Below are positions 21,608 through 32,493 of a DNA stretch of 36,696 nucleotides, piece after piece. The DNA lies in the NCBI RefSeq assembly GCF_000611645.1, contig NW_014013441.1, positions 1 through 36,696 of the forward strand. The letters are read 5' to 3'. Every line of letters begins with the position of its first letter. The first letter of the stretch is position 1. The stretch comes from Monoraphidium neglectum (Eukaryota > Chlorophyta > Chlorophyceae > Sphaeropleales > Selenastraceae). A program made the position numbers and the translations under genes. The notes below the pieces were generated by a model, which was not told where the DNA came from, did no database searches, and saw only the letters and a list, made by a program, of their open reading frames with translations.

Positions 21608-23104
21608 TCACATGAGCTGCCCGCGCTCCATCACGCCCGATGCCGCCTGCACCACCTGCAAGGCCGCAGCCCCCACGGCCGCAAGCGCGACCGCCACCGT
21701 CGCCGCCTCGCGGAGCGCCTGCGCCTCCGCAGTGATGCGCTGCGCGCTGCTCGACCAGGGGTCCAGGGCGACAGTGTAAAAGGCCCGCCAGAAGCACATC
21801 ACGCCCAGCACGCCCGCGGCAGTGGCCACAGGCTCGCCGGGGCCCTGCAGGTGGTGCGGGTGGGTGTGCAGCGCGCTGGCTGGCGCAATTGGCGCGGCAA
21901 CCGGCGGCGGGCAGATCCAGCTGTGCCACCCCTGTCCCACAGTCACTATCTCCCCATGTCCTGCAGTTACCATCTCCCCGTCCTCAAGTCACCATCACCC
22001 CCTGGCCTGCAGTAACTACCTGCCAGGTGCAGACTTGCACTAGGCCCCACCGCCCCAACCCCACCCACCTGAGCGGCCAGAGGCAGGGCGCTGGCAAAGT
22101 CCTCCGTGCCCACAAGCGCGCGGCTCTCCGCCGCCGTCACCAGCACCAGCTGCGCCGCCGCGATCGGCATCGACACGAGCCACGCCCACGACGTGGCGCG
22201 CAGCGCCTCGGGCACGCCGCGGCTGGCGGCGTAAGAGAGCCCGCCGGTGAGCGCGGCGGCGAGCACCCATGAGGCGGTCAGGGTGCACGTGAAGGACACG
22301 AACTCGAACCAGCGGTTGGGGTTAAAGTGCAGGGGGGCGAGCCAGCCCGGGAAGTCTGGGGCCAGCACTATGCTGGAGATCTGCTTCCATCTGTCACGGG
22401 CGCGGGTTGTTGTTGGTGCAGGGTGCGCTCAGTTTTGTGGAGCAGGACAAGGCGATGGTAAGGCAGTTGCAAGTTCAGTTTAGCAGCGTAGCAGCGCTTT
22501 CCGGGTCACGAATACAGCAGTGGTGGCAGCCACGGCTGTCGCGAATCGAGCCCAGGTCTGCCGAGAGTGCTCTAACGATGCACATGGGCGGGCAATTGCG
22601 CACGACATGCGGCTGTTGGAGTGCAGTGCCAGGGCGGGACAGCGGCCGGAGACAGGAAGGACATGCTCACAGGCTGAAGCTTATGAGCGCGATGCAGTCG
22701 CCTGCAGATCGAGAATGGGGGGCCGTGGGTCTTATGAGGGCGATCGGGCCGCCTGGATTTGCATGTAGCTCGCATCCCCAAGCCAAGACACTGTGTCAAA
22801 CATCCCACAACCATCCCACAAGCATCACCCAGTCACCAGCCAGCAGCTCAGTGTTGTCTATGCCGGGCCTCAGGGCCTGGACGGGGCCTGGCGCCCGCTT
22901 GCGGCGCCTGCAGGTCCGCGGGAGCGCTGCTGCGGGAGGCGAAATCGCCCCACCACCGCTGCTGAGGTGCCATGCGGCAAGCCCGCGCGGAGCATGCCAT
23001 GTCACTGAGACAACAGCCAGCTTCCGTGGGTGCGCGCTGGTGAAGTGGCAAACTTGTGCAACAACTTGCATCTGGCCAACTTGAAGCGAGAACTCCGTGT
23101 GCAT
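21608..23104 (-). CDS. Multi-pass membrane protein, probably plastid-targeted, family not named
   Basis: Three exons give 284 residues: 23104..22809, 22390..22069, 21844..21608. The first junction is phase 2 and the second phase 0. I do not recognise a named family, although the block WKQISSIVLAPDFPGWLAPL followed by FNPNRWFEFVSFTCTLTASW looks conserved and green-lineage. The N-terminus (Arg/Ser/Ala-rich, with a second ATG at 23071) resembles a transit peptide. Hydrophobic segments lie at about 130-155, 167-187, 211-231 and 252-271, with a shorter one near residues 87-99 (LLAGDWVMLVGWL). Two acceptors fit exon 3. I chose 21844, which gives GPGEPVATAAGVLG directly after PLAAQ. The alternative at 21931 adds 29 Pro/His-rich residues. 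Intron 1 (22391-22808) contains nothing I could identify. The gene is head-to-head with the DDX54 gene and tail-to-tail with the cysteine-rich gene. Confidence 0.7.
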
Positions 23105-23558
23105 GCGCCGGGCACGGGCCCAACCGCATCTACTCCTCACATGTTCAAAAAACGTGCAACTGGATCGCACTATCTCGCGTTGATCTAGGCGCGCGGCACT
23201 TGGCGTGTCACTCTCGCGGGGCACTACGTTGAACGGTCGCTTGTCTTGACAAGGTAGTCGCCCACAGATCAATCAGAACCAAGGACAGCGCTTGCTCGCA
23301 TAAATAGGGCACAAATGATCGCGGACCTTGTTGCCCAGCTGCAGTCTCATTCTGCAATCTAGGGCATTATATCAGAGCTGCGCAGGTCGACGCATGCAAC
23401 TTTCTTGTATCCTGGCACTGTTAGCGAGCAGCGCCTGCAGCCGTCACACCGGAGCCGCAGCCGCTCCGCCGCCTGCTGGTGCTGCACCTCATCAGGGCGG
23501 CTGCGGTGGCGCTGCAGCGCTAGCAGGCCCTCTGACGGCTTGATTGGGTCGTGGCAGC
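23105..23558. promoter_or_regulatory. Divergent promoter region between membrane protein and DDX54 genes
   Basis: 454 bp separate the two start codons. A TATA-like CATAAATA at 23299-23306 lies about 253 bp before the helicase ATG. No other element is clear and no gene is evident. Confidence 0.35.
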
Positions 23559-26500
23559 ATGACTGACGCCAAGGACGATGCCGCGAACGGCGAGGTGGTT
23601 GAGTTTGGCTGGGAGGACGAGGCGCCGGCCAAGCCGCTGTCTGGGCGGCGCCTGAAGGCCAAGAAAGAGGCCCAGAAGAAGAAGAAGCCAGGCACATTTG
23701 GTGGGTGCGCTGTTTGTGGTTACGCGTTCGCGCTGGTTGGCGAGTCTGCGGCGGCTGGGCGTGAGATCCCTTTCCTTGGCGTGGCGGTGGCTGCGGGGGC
23801 TGGGCGACGAGCTGGATGGCCGGCGGCCAGGGCGCGTGGCTGCTGCAACCCCCCTGGGTGTGCGGCCAGCCTTGAACACACCGCTATCACGCACCACCAC
23901 CCGCAGAGTCCATGGGCCTGAGCCCCTGGCTGTTGAGGGCCATCAAGCGCAAGGGCTTCCGCCTGCCAACGCCCATCCAGCGGCGAACGCTGCCACTCAT
24001 CCTGCAGGTGCGCCCCCCGGCCGCGCGCGCGGCCGCCGCGGCGCCTCGCCCCCGCGTCGCGGCCCCTGCGATTCACGCTAGACCCGCGCAACTGTGCAAG
24101 TAGCCTCTGTCCCCGCATGCAAACGCTGCTGAGGGCCGTTGTGTGTCACGCGGCCAGAGGCCATGTGCCCTTGAACCCCATCTTCCTTTGACATGAAGCC
24201 CCAACTGCTCGCCAGGCACCTCCCTCGTCCTCAGCCGCACACCTTGACAATCTCTGATGCCCCGGACCCCCTCAAACAGGGCCTGGACGTCGTCGCCATG
24301 GCGCGCACCGGCAGCGGCAAGACCGCCGCCTTTGTCATCCCCATGCTGCAGAAGCTCGCCGGCCACTCGCCCCGCGCCGGTGCGCGCGCGCTCGTGCTCT
24401 CCCCGACGCGCGAGCTGGCGCTGCAGACCCACAAGGTGGTGCGGGAGCTGTCCAAGGGCAGCGACCTGCGCACCGCGGCGCTGGTGGGCGGCGACGCGAT
24501 GGAGGCGCAGTTTGCTGAGCTGGCGGCCAACCCGGACATTCTGGTGGCGACGCCGGGGCGCCTGCTGCACCACCTGGAGGAGGTGGAGGGCATGGGGCTG
24601 GGCAGCATCGAGTATGTCGTGTTCGATGAGGCGGACAGGCTGTTCGAGATGGGGTTTGCGGACCAGGTGCGCCGGCAGGGGCGCCGCGGGGTCGAGCCGG
24701 CACTGTGCGTGCTGGGTTGCGGGCCGTTCGGGCGCATGCGGGGCCGGCGGGGCTTGGCGCGCGCGTGGCTGTGGCGGGGAGGCGAGGGAGGGGGGGCTGT
24801 GGCGCCTCGGTCTTGAGGGCGGCGGACGCTCTGCATGCAGCGAGACCGTGCGTCTGCTGCGTTGTGCCGGCGGCGTCCGCACCGCCAGCCGTTGCGCAAG
24901 TTGCCAAAATCTTCTCTCGCGCGCCGACGACACATCCGCATCCCAACCTGCATGCTTCCAGGTGCGGGAGATCCTGTCAAAGCTGCGCGACGGCCGCCAG
25001 GCGCTGCTGTTCAGCGCCACCCTGCCGCGCAGCCTCGCGGACTTTGCCAGCGCCGGCCTGGCGCAGCCGCAGCTCGTGCGGCTGGACGTGGAGCGGCGGC
25101 TCAGCCCGGACCTTGGGCTCGCCTTCTTCACGGGTGGGTGTTGCGGTAGCTCAGGCGGGCGTTTGATTTGTCTGTGGCGATTGACGGTGTCCCTATGGTG
25201 CTCGCGTGGGTTGAGTGGCCGGGGACGGGGATTGGCACGGTCCAGGCAGCCGGGCGGCTTGAGCACTGTGGGTACGCAGCAGGGGCTGCGCAGCGCAGCG
25301 TGGCTGTGGGGCGGGGAGTTCTACTGGAGCTGCGGGCGACGCAGCCGCCCTAGTCCCCGGCGAGGGACATGCGATTGGGTCGCAGCACCTCCACAGTAAG
25401 ACGTGTTCACATGCGCGCCGATCCTCGCGCCGCGACCTTGTGGTCGTGTGCCCCTCAGTGCGCCCGGACGACAAGCTGGCCGCGCTGGTGTGGCTGCTGC
25501 GCGAGATGCTGCCGCCGGACCAGAGCACTGTGGTGTTTGTGTCGACGCGCCACCACGCCGACTTCCTGCACAACCTGCTGGCGCGGGAGGGGCTGGAGAC
25601 GGCGGTGGTGTACGGCGCGATGGACCAGGTGCGAGGGCTGGGGTGCGGTTTTTTTGGGGGGGGAGAGGTGCGGTTGAAAGATTGGATAGGACTCCCACCA
25701 ACCGCCCTTCGGACACGAAACTCACAACCCCCTAGCACTCCGATGGGGCTTCCGGGGAACCCGCCTGATGCCATGGCAAAGAAAGTAACAGAAAGCCGCT
25801 TTGTTTGAATTGCGAAATCTCACACAAACCCCCATCGCTCACACACACGCCCAGACCGCCCGCAAGATCCACGTGGCCAAGTTCCGCGCCAAGCGGGTGG
25901 GCGTGCTCATCACCACCGACGTGGCGGCGCGCGGCATAGACATCCCACTGATCGACAACGTAGTCAACTATGACTTCCCGCCAAAACCGGAGCTGTTCGT
26001 TCACAGGCGAGCAAGACGCGCATTTCCGCGCCGTCCGCCGCTCCTCACAACCACCGGCGGTCCATGCTCGTCGGCGCCGCGATCGACTTGGCGTGTCGAT
26101 GTCACAACACCGCACAAGCCATCGCCTCAAAGCGCCCGCCTTCCCTACTCGGCTGTTAATCGCCCTCGCCCTCGACCAACGGCTTTGCCCTCTCCACCAA
26201 ACCACATCAGGGCGGGCCGCGCGGCGCGCATGGGGCGCCCCGGCACGGCGCTGAGCCTGGTGCTGCGGGAGGAGCTGCCTTACCTGCTGGACCTGCACCT
26301 CTACCTCGGCCGCGCGATAGAGGCCGCGCCCGAGGCGCCCGACGCGGCGGCGGTCGAGGCGGCGCGCGCGGACGGCGGCGCCGACGCCGCCGAAGGTGGG
26401 GCCCTGCTGGCAGAGCCCGTGGTTTCGCGGCCTGTTTTTTTCCTTTGGCTTGCCTGACCGTTGAACGCGCCTCGGACACCCCTACTTAACGGTCTCAGCT

Positions 26501-28657
26501 AGTTTGAGATTTTTTGTTCGCATTGAAGGAACACATTGACTCAGTGCCCCCTCTGCCTCCGAGCCAGAGGCCTCTGCCCTCCAGCCTGATCGGACCCCGA
26601 TGAAGCCAGCCATCGCCGCGCCGCCGCCCTCCACACACCCCCCCCCAAATACGACCCAGGCAAGTCCGTCTTCGGCTCCTTTCCAGCAGCCATCCTGGAG
26701 CCCCTGCAGGACCACCTGCGCGCCGCCGTGGACGCCGCCGGCGACCTGGCGAGCGTGCAGCGCACCCTGCAGAACGCGTACAGCCTGTACCTCAAGACGC
26801 GCCCCGCGGCCAGCAGCGAGAGCGTCAAGCGCGCCAAGGGGCTGCCAAAGGAGGGGCCGCACCCGATGCTGCTGGGGAAGCTTCCGGCGACGCGGAGGGG
26901 CAACCTGCAGGTGGGAGGTTTTGTCGGGGGTTTTAGCTGGCTGGGATGCGGCCTGGGTGGGACCACCTCTCTTGCAACTGCTGGGCCCTGTTTGAGGGGC
27001 GTGGGCAAAGACGTTTGTCAGGCACGTGCCGGCAGCAGTGCAAGGACTTGAAGGGGGTTCGTGTGGGACCACGCGTCTGTGTGCTTCGCAACCTGCCTGG
27101 CTTGGATCGAATTAGCATGCGCCCTGGCGGCCAGACTGAACACCTCGCAACCACGACCCTGATCTTGTCCCCTAGGTCCTGCCTGCCCCTCCTCCCCTTG
27201 CACCACCACCCTCCGAAGCCCACACTCAGCTGGAGCATCCATCCTTTGTCATCATACCCCCCCTCACTCCATCATGGCAGCTGCATTATTTTCTCAAGTA
27301 TCATGATCCCCATCTCGCTCCCTGCTCACCCCCCTCCAGAACGAGGCGGCGCTGGCAGAGTTCACCCAAAAGCTGAAGAACTTCCGCCCCACGGCCACTG
27401 TGCTGGAGGCTGAGATCGCAAAGGTGGGCCTCTCGGTTCATCGCCCGCCCCCACCCCGCCCCCCCTCCTCCTCAAGACCAGCGCAGCCTTGCGGTTGAGA
27501 TACAGTGTCCCAGGCAAATGAGAGTGCGTGCACCACCTGGTTCTCCTCGTTGAGCGCGGAGTGCCCTCCTGCGTGTCGCACCCCCACCTGTTGCTGGCTG
27601 CCGCTCAGCTGCTTGCCGTGGCTCCGACTCCTCAGGCGTGCAACCCCGAAGGGCAAAAGCTGCCGCCAGCAACCCTCACCCTCTCCGCCCACGGCCCCCC
27701 TGCCTGGCTGCAGGTGCGCCCCTCCACGGGCGGCCAGACCATGCAGACAGAGCTGGAGGCAGCGCTGCGGTTCAAGTCGAACGACGTGATGCGCCAGAAG
27801 CGCGCCACACACGCGGCGGTCATCGAGAAGGAGCGCGGCAAGCGGCAGGCGGCGTTGGGGCTCTTTGAGGGCGTCGCCGGCGCTGGCGCAGGCGGGAAAG
27901 GGCAGAGGGAGGGCAAGGGGGCGAAGCGGCGGCGGCCGGATGAGGATGAGGAGGACGAGGAGGAGGATGGGAGCAGCAGCGGGGAGGAGGAGGCCGGGAG
28001 CGGCAGCGGCAGCGAGGGGGAGGATGGCGGTGGATACAGTGGCGGCGACAGCAGCAGCGAGGACGAGGAGGAGGAGGAGGAGCAGGGTGAGGGGCGTTCC
28101 AAGAAAGGCAAGCAGCAGCTGCGGGACGCAACGGCCGGCAGCAATCGCAAGCGCGGCGGCGGCGGCGGCGGCGGCGAGGACGGCGGCAGCCTGCGGCGGG
28201 CGGCGGCAAAGGCGATGGCTGTCGGCGACGCCGTTTTGAACGAGGGCAAGTACCGCGACTCGGGCTTCTTCCTGGGTCACAACAGGTGAGAGGATTCTGG
28301 GGTTGGTTTTGCGAGCGCAATGGGCGGTATTTAGAGGACTCGTGCGAGGCGCGTTGGGTGCCTGTGACGGATTGGACCTGGGTTTGATGCAAGCAAACGG
28401 CCCGACCTAAACTGCACTTAATGGGGGGGGCGTAGTTGGGACCACACTAGCCAAGCCGGCGATGCCCCACAACTCACCATGGCGCCGCCGTTCACCATGC
28501 GGCGCCGAGGCCTTTCGGGGGCGCATAGCACTGCCTTGCGGCAGCGGGTAACCCTCAGGCAAGCGCACGCGGTCACCCATCGCGCCAGTGCTGTTCATTG
28601 GGCCGCGCATTTCATGTCCTTCAGTTCCTATAATGCACCTCACTCACACACACATGC

Positions 28658-28690
<33 letters not shown>

Positions 28691-29588
28691 TGCACTCACA
28701 CGTACACACACGTATGCACACGCACACACGCACACACACACACACACACGCACGCACGCACATGTGCACGCACACATGCACACACGTACACACGCACACA
28801 CGCACACACTCACACATGCCCACCTCCAAAGAACGGACAACGCCGGCGCCGCCGGTGGCGAGACGCTGGGCCTCGACGATGCGGCGGAGGAGCTGCGCTC
28901 CGCAGTGCTGGACCTCACTGGAGAAGACCAGGAGGCGATGACTCAGCAGCAGCGGCAGTACCAATGGGACAAGCGCAAGCGGCGGTACGTGCAGCGCACC
29001 GCCGGCGCGTCGTCCGGCGCCGGCGAGCGCAGGTCGGCGGCGGTCGGGGGCCGGAACGAGGCCGGGTCGTTCATCACCAACGGCGGCGGCAAGAAGGGGG
29101 AGGAGCGGAAGGGGCAGCTGTACAAGAAGTGGGCGCGGCAGAACAAGACGCGCGTCGCCGCGTCGGGCGGCTTTGAGGACGACGGGCGGGTCGCTGCTGA
29201 GCTGGCGAACAGGTTCAAGCCGGCCAACCGCCACAAGAGCTGGAGGGCGGCCTTGGGCGTCGCCGGCGGCGGCGTGGCCAAGGGCGGCGCCGCGAAGCGC
29301 GGCGGGGAGCTGCGGCCGCAGGCGCAGGTGGCGAAGGAGCGGAAGCGGAAGGAGGACCTGCAGCAGCGGATGAAGGAGCGGCAGAAGGCCAACGCGGCTC
29401 GCGCCAAGCGGTCGGAGAAGAAGGGCAGCAAGGGTGGCGGCGGCCGCGGCGGGGGCGGCGGGGGCGGCAGCAGCTATGGCGGGGGCGGCCGCGGCCGTGG
29501 CAGCAGCGGCGGCGGCAGGGGTGGAGGCGGCGGCGGGCGCGGGCGCGGCGGGGGCGGCGGCGGCCGTGGCCGTGGTGGGCGACGGTGA
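23559..29588 (+). CDS. DDX54: DEAD-box ATP-dependent RNA helicase DDX54/Dbp10 (plant RH29 type)
   Basis: Eleven exons join in phase to 990 residues: 23559..23700, 23907..24007, 24280..24666, 24962..25133, 25459..25628, 25855..26006, 26211..26395, 26660..26910, 27340..27423, 27714..28285, 28832..29588. All helicase motifs are present: Q motif ([11 protein letters not shown]), motif I ARTGSGKT at 89-96, [18 protein letters not shown] at 197-200, SAT at 228-230, [20 protein letters not shown] at about 344, and [11 protein letters not shown] at about 374. The DBP10 C-terminal domain is recognisable ([15 protein letters not shown]). Dbp10/DDX54 acts in the nucleolus on 60S ribosomal subunit assembly. 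The tail has an acidic Ser/Glu block, lysine-rich stretches and an RGG-like Gly/Arg-rich end. Intron 6 appears to use a GC donor (AG|GCGAGC at 26007), giving HRAGR instead of the usual HRVGR. Intron 10 carries a long CA repeat. The start is the ATG giving MTDAKDD. Confidence 0.93.
28636..28816 (+). repeat. Long (CA)n-type microsatellite in DDX54 intron 10
   Basis: About 180 bp of CACA, CGCA and TGCA dinucleotide repeats end just before the acceptor AAAG at 28831. The run replaces the usual pyrimidine tract, so the branch and acceptor signals sit in or beside it. Confidence 0.9.
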
Positions 29589-30180
29589 TCTCTGGAGTCT
29601 TGTGGTGGATTGGGGTGGCTGCAGGCGACGGGTTTTTTCACCAGCAAACCGTTGCATTTTGGCACTACAGAGGTCACGCATCGCCGACCAATCAAACGTG
29701 ACGCGGCACGCCCACACGGCTAAGTAACGCGCCAACCGTCATGCGGCTCAGCTACCTCGCGCTCAGTGTCAAATTCAGTGGGCCCTGCTTATGCATTGCT
29801 GATGGTTTGTTTCCTGCAACCCTATGATGATGTTGCGGGGAGACTCAATTGTGAAGTAGTGCTGCGTAGTGTCCCCTTGTGATGCCCCTCTGAGTGTCGC
29901 TGCAAGACTCCAGTCCAGGCTCAAATGGTGCAAGGCCCTCGCGTCAGCAGATAGCTGCACACCGGCATGGTACCCTAGTAGGGTGCTGTCGATTGGATGA
30001 GTCACTGACAGGCCCTCGGCGGCGCTTAGTGGCCTTTCGCCTGTCCGTGTTAAACTTGAGCTCTTGACCCATCTTCTGCAACACGCGGCTGGCAAGGAAC
30101 CACAGAGAGTGCGTATCCTGGCACCCATGGGTTGGAAGCGTGACAACACGAAGCGTGCAGAGTTGCAAGCATTTCACACC
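29589..30180. other. Convergent intergenic region
   Basis: 592 bp separate the DDX54 stop from the LRR gene stop. I see no exon and no clear TGTAA on either strand. GC is moderate. Confidence 0.35.
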
Positions 30181-32263
30181 TCACCAGCCAAACGGGCACG
30201 CCTCTGGCGGCACGAGGTCAATGTGCAGCCAAGAGTGCGCAGCCATCAGCTGCATGCAGCAGCCCCAGGACACCTGGGCGGGGCGGCGGCCGCCCGCCCG
30301 CAGCCGCAGCCGCACGGCTCGCAGGCACGCTGGCCGCGCCGCCGCCACCGCCGCGGCCACGTCTGTCAGACACGGCTCGGTCACAACAAACCCGCCAAAC
30401 GATGCCCGCACGCCCGCCGTGGTGGCATACATCAAGTACGCCTGGCAGTCGAAGCCGAGCGAAAGCCGCTCAAGCACCACGAATTGCGGCAAACACGCCT
30501 GCAGGACACCCGGCAAGGGCGAGTGCTTTGCACCCACAAGTGTGCAGGGGTCGAGGGTGAGGTGCCTCAGGGTGCTGCCCAGCTGCCCCGCAAACACGGG
30601 CAACAGGCTGCCAACATCAACAGGCATGGGGTCACAAGAGTCGGGGTGAGAGCCCAGCTCGAGTGGCGTTATGTGGCGCCACCCGGCCGCCCAGGATGAA
30701 AACGCGGCCTGGCAACACTCCACCGCCGCACCTTTTCGGTGTGGCATCCCCAGGACCACGCCTAGTGTGCGCAGCGCGGGCAGCTTAGCCAGCACAGCAA
30801 GGTCGAGCGATTTGTGCGACACCACCTCTGCCAACCGCAGCTCGCGCAGAGACGTGAGCCCGCCCTCGAAGGCCTCGAGATCCCGGGTCTCCACGCAACT
30901 CTGCAGGCGCAGCACCTCCAGCGCCGGCGCCAGCGACGGCAGCAGGCGCCAGTCGAGGGCGTCGATCGTGAGCTCGCGCAGCTTTGGCAGCAACGGAGGC
31001 GCCGCCGCCGCCGGCAGGGACACGCTAGGGTGGCCTCCACAGTCAACGATACCAGGTTGGGGAAGGCCCGTCCAAGCGCCGGCACGTCACCATCTTGCAG
31101 GCGCGCCGCCTGCGTGCTCGGGCCACCGTCCGGGTCGCCCCTGGCCGCAACGCGCGAGAGAGCCAGGTCGAGCGGGCTGACGCGAGCGCGGGGCAGGGAG
31201 GGTGTTTGCATGACGCACCGGTAGTGATGTTGAGGGATGCAATGCTTGCACTGGCAAATGCGCGCGTGCGGCTGGGGAAGGCACCTCGAGTAGCGGCGTG
31301 CTTCTGTACGCCCGCAGCAGACCACACTGCATCGCAAGCACCACAGGCGCGTGAGGCCTCATGCAGCTGCCTGCCCACTTGCCTGCGCACGTTCCTGAGC
31401 TCTAGGCGCCTGACGCTGGGGTTGGGGTCGACTTTCGGCAGCTGAAGCCCAATCCCAAGGAAGTATGTGCACAAGCTGAGGTCCTCCAGTGAGGTTGCAC
31501 GGGCGGCCAAACTCAGGAAGTCGTGCAGCGCGCCCGCCCTGAGGCGCGCCAGCCGCGGCAGCCGCGGCAGCGCGGCGCACAGGCCCTCCCACGCGCGAGA
31601 GCCGTGGAGCCACGGGCCCTGCTCGGCGGTCAGCTGCTCCAGGCACGGCAGCACAGCGAGCGCCTCCTCGACTTCCGAGGCGTCCCCGCGCGCCGGCTCG
31701 CCATCGCCGTCGTATGTCTGCAGCACAAGCCGCTGCAGGCTGCCCGCGGCCGGCACCAGGGCCCGCAGAATCTCTGGCGCCAGCACCGAGTGTGCGCTGT
31801 GCAGCAGTGGGCACACGCGCACCACGGCCCCCATGAGCGCACACAGCAGCGGGCGGTCGCGCAACAGGAGCCTGCGGCACAGCTGGACGACCACGATGCC
31901 TCGCCACGCGCCGGGGGGCAGTTGCAGCAGCTGCGCCGTGAGCGCCTGCACCTCGGCGTTGTCGGCGCCGTGATTCAGCTGCATGCGCAGGTGCGTGCTG
32001 TTGGGGAAGCGCGCCCTGAGCTGCAGCGCCCTCTCGGCGGCCAGGCCCATCGTCGGCTGCTCCGTAGCATCAAAGTAACTACTTTTGCAGATGCTGCCAA
32101 TGTGTATCACAACGGTCCGGGCGCCACCGTCAATTGCTTGGCATAGCGTTGGGCACGACAGGCGCGCCGCTCGCCGCGACGCAGAGTCATTCAGTTGGTC
32201 GCAAACTCGCTGCAGCAGGCCGTGAGATAGCCCTAGCAGGTCTATGCCCATAGGATTTTGCAT
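30181..32263 (-). CDS. F-box-like leucine-rich repeat protein
   Basis: Three proposed exons give 601 residues: 32263..31383, 31176..31053, 30981..30181. The N-terminus (LLGLSHGLLQRVCDQLNDSA, then RRAARLSCPTLCQAID) reads like a degenerate F-box. The rest is irregular leucine-rich repeats: VLPCLEQLTAEQG, RLPRLARLRAGAL, ATSLEDLSLCTYF, PSVRRLELRNV, LPKLRELTIDAL, GLTSLRELRLAEV, and STLRHLTLDPC near the C-terminus. F-box/LRR proteins choose substrates for SCF ubiquitin ligases; whether this one does is unproven. Intron 1 needs a GC donor (AG|GCAAGT at 31382). Between exons 2 and 3 the frame shifts. A 71-nt intron 31052..30982 restores it, but both sides also look like continuous LRR sequence, so a real one-base frameshift is the alternative. 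The gene is head-to-head with the DCTPP1-like gene, with 230 bp between start codons. Confidence 0.7.
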
Positions 32264-32493
32264 TGTCTCTCTGATATTGACGTCCAGGAGTGTGTCGATG
32301 GTGGAAGGGCCCAGTCAAGCGCCGGCTGGTTGTGGCGGGAGGAAGGATTACGGTCTCGAACCAAGCTACCTGAAACGTAAGTTGTTGTTGAATTATCTGA
32401 CATAATGCAGCTGCACAACATTGTAATCTAAGATCACATGTTTTGCGGGTTACTTTACTGATCTACAGTGAAGATCTGGCAGAACCCGTGCGC

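Noticed and set aside
24073..25266. A 397-codon minus-strand frame
   Set aside because: It is antisense to DDX54 exons 3 and 4 and crosses their introns. The sense strand encodes the DEAD-box motifs.
28644..29735. A 363-codon minus-strand frame rich in Ala and Val/Cys
   Set aside because: It is antisense to the last DDX54 exon and to the CA microsatellite.
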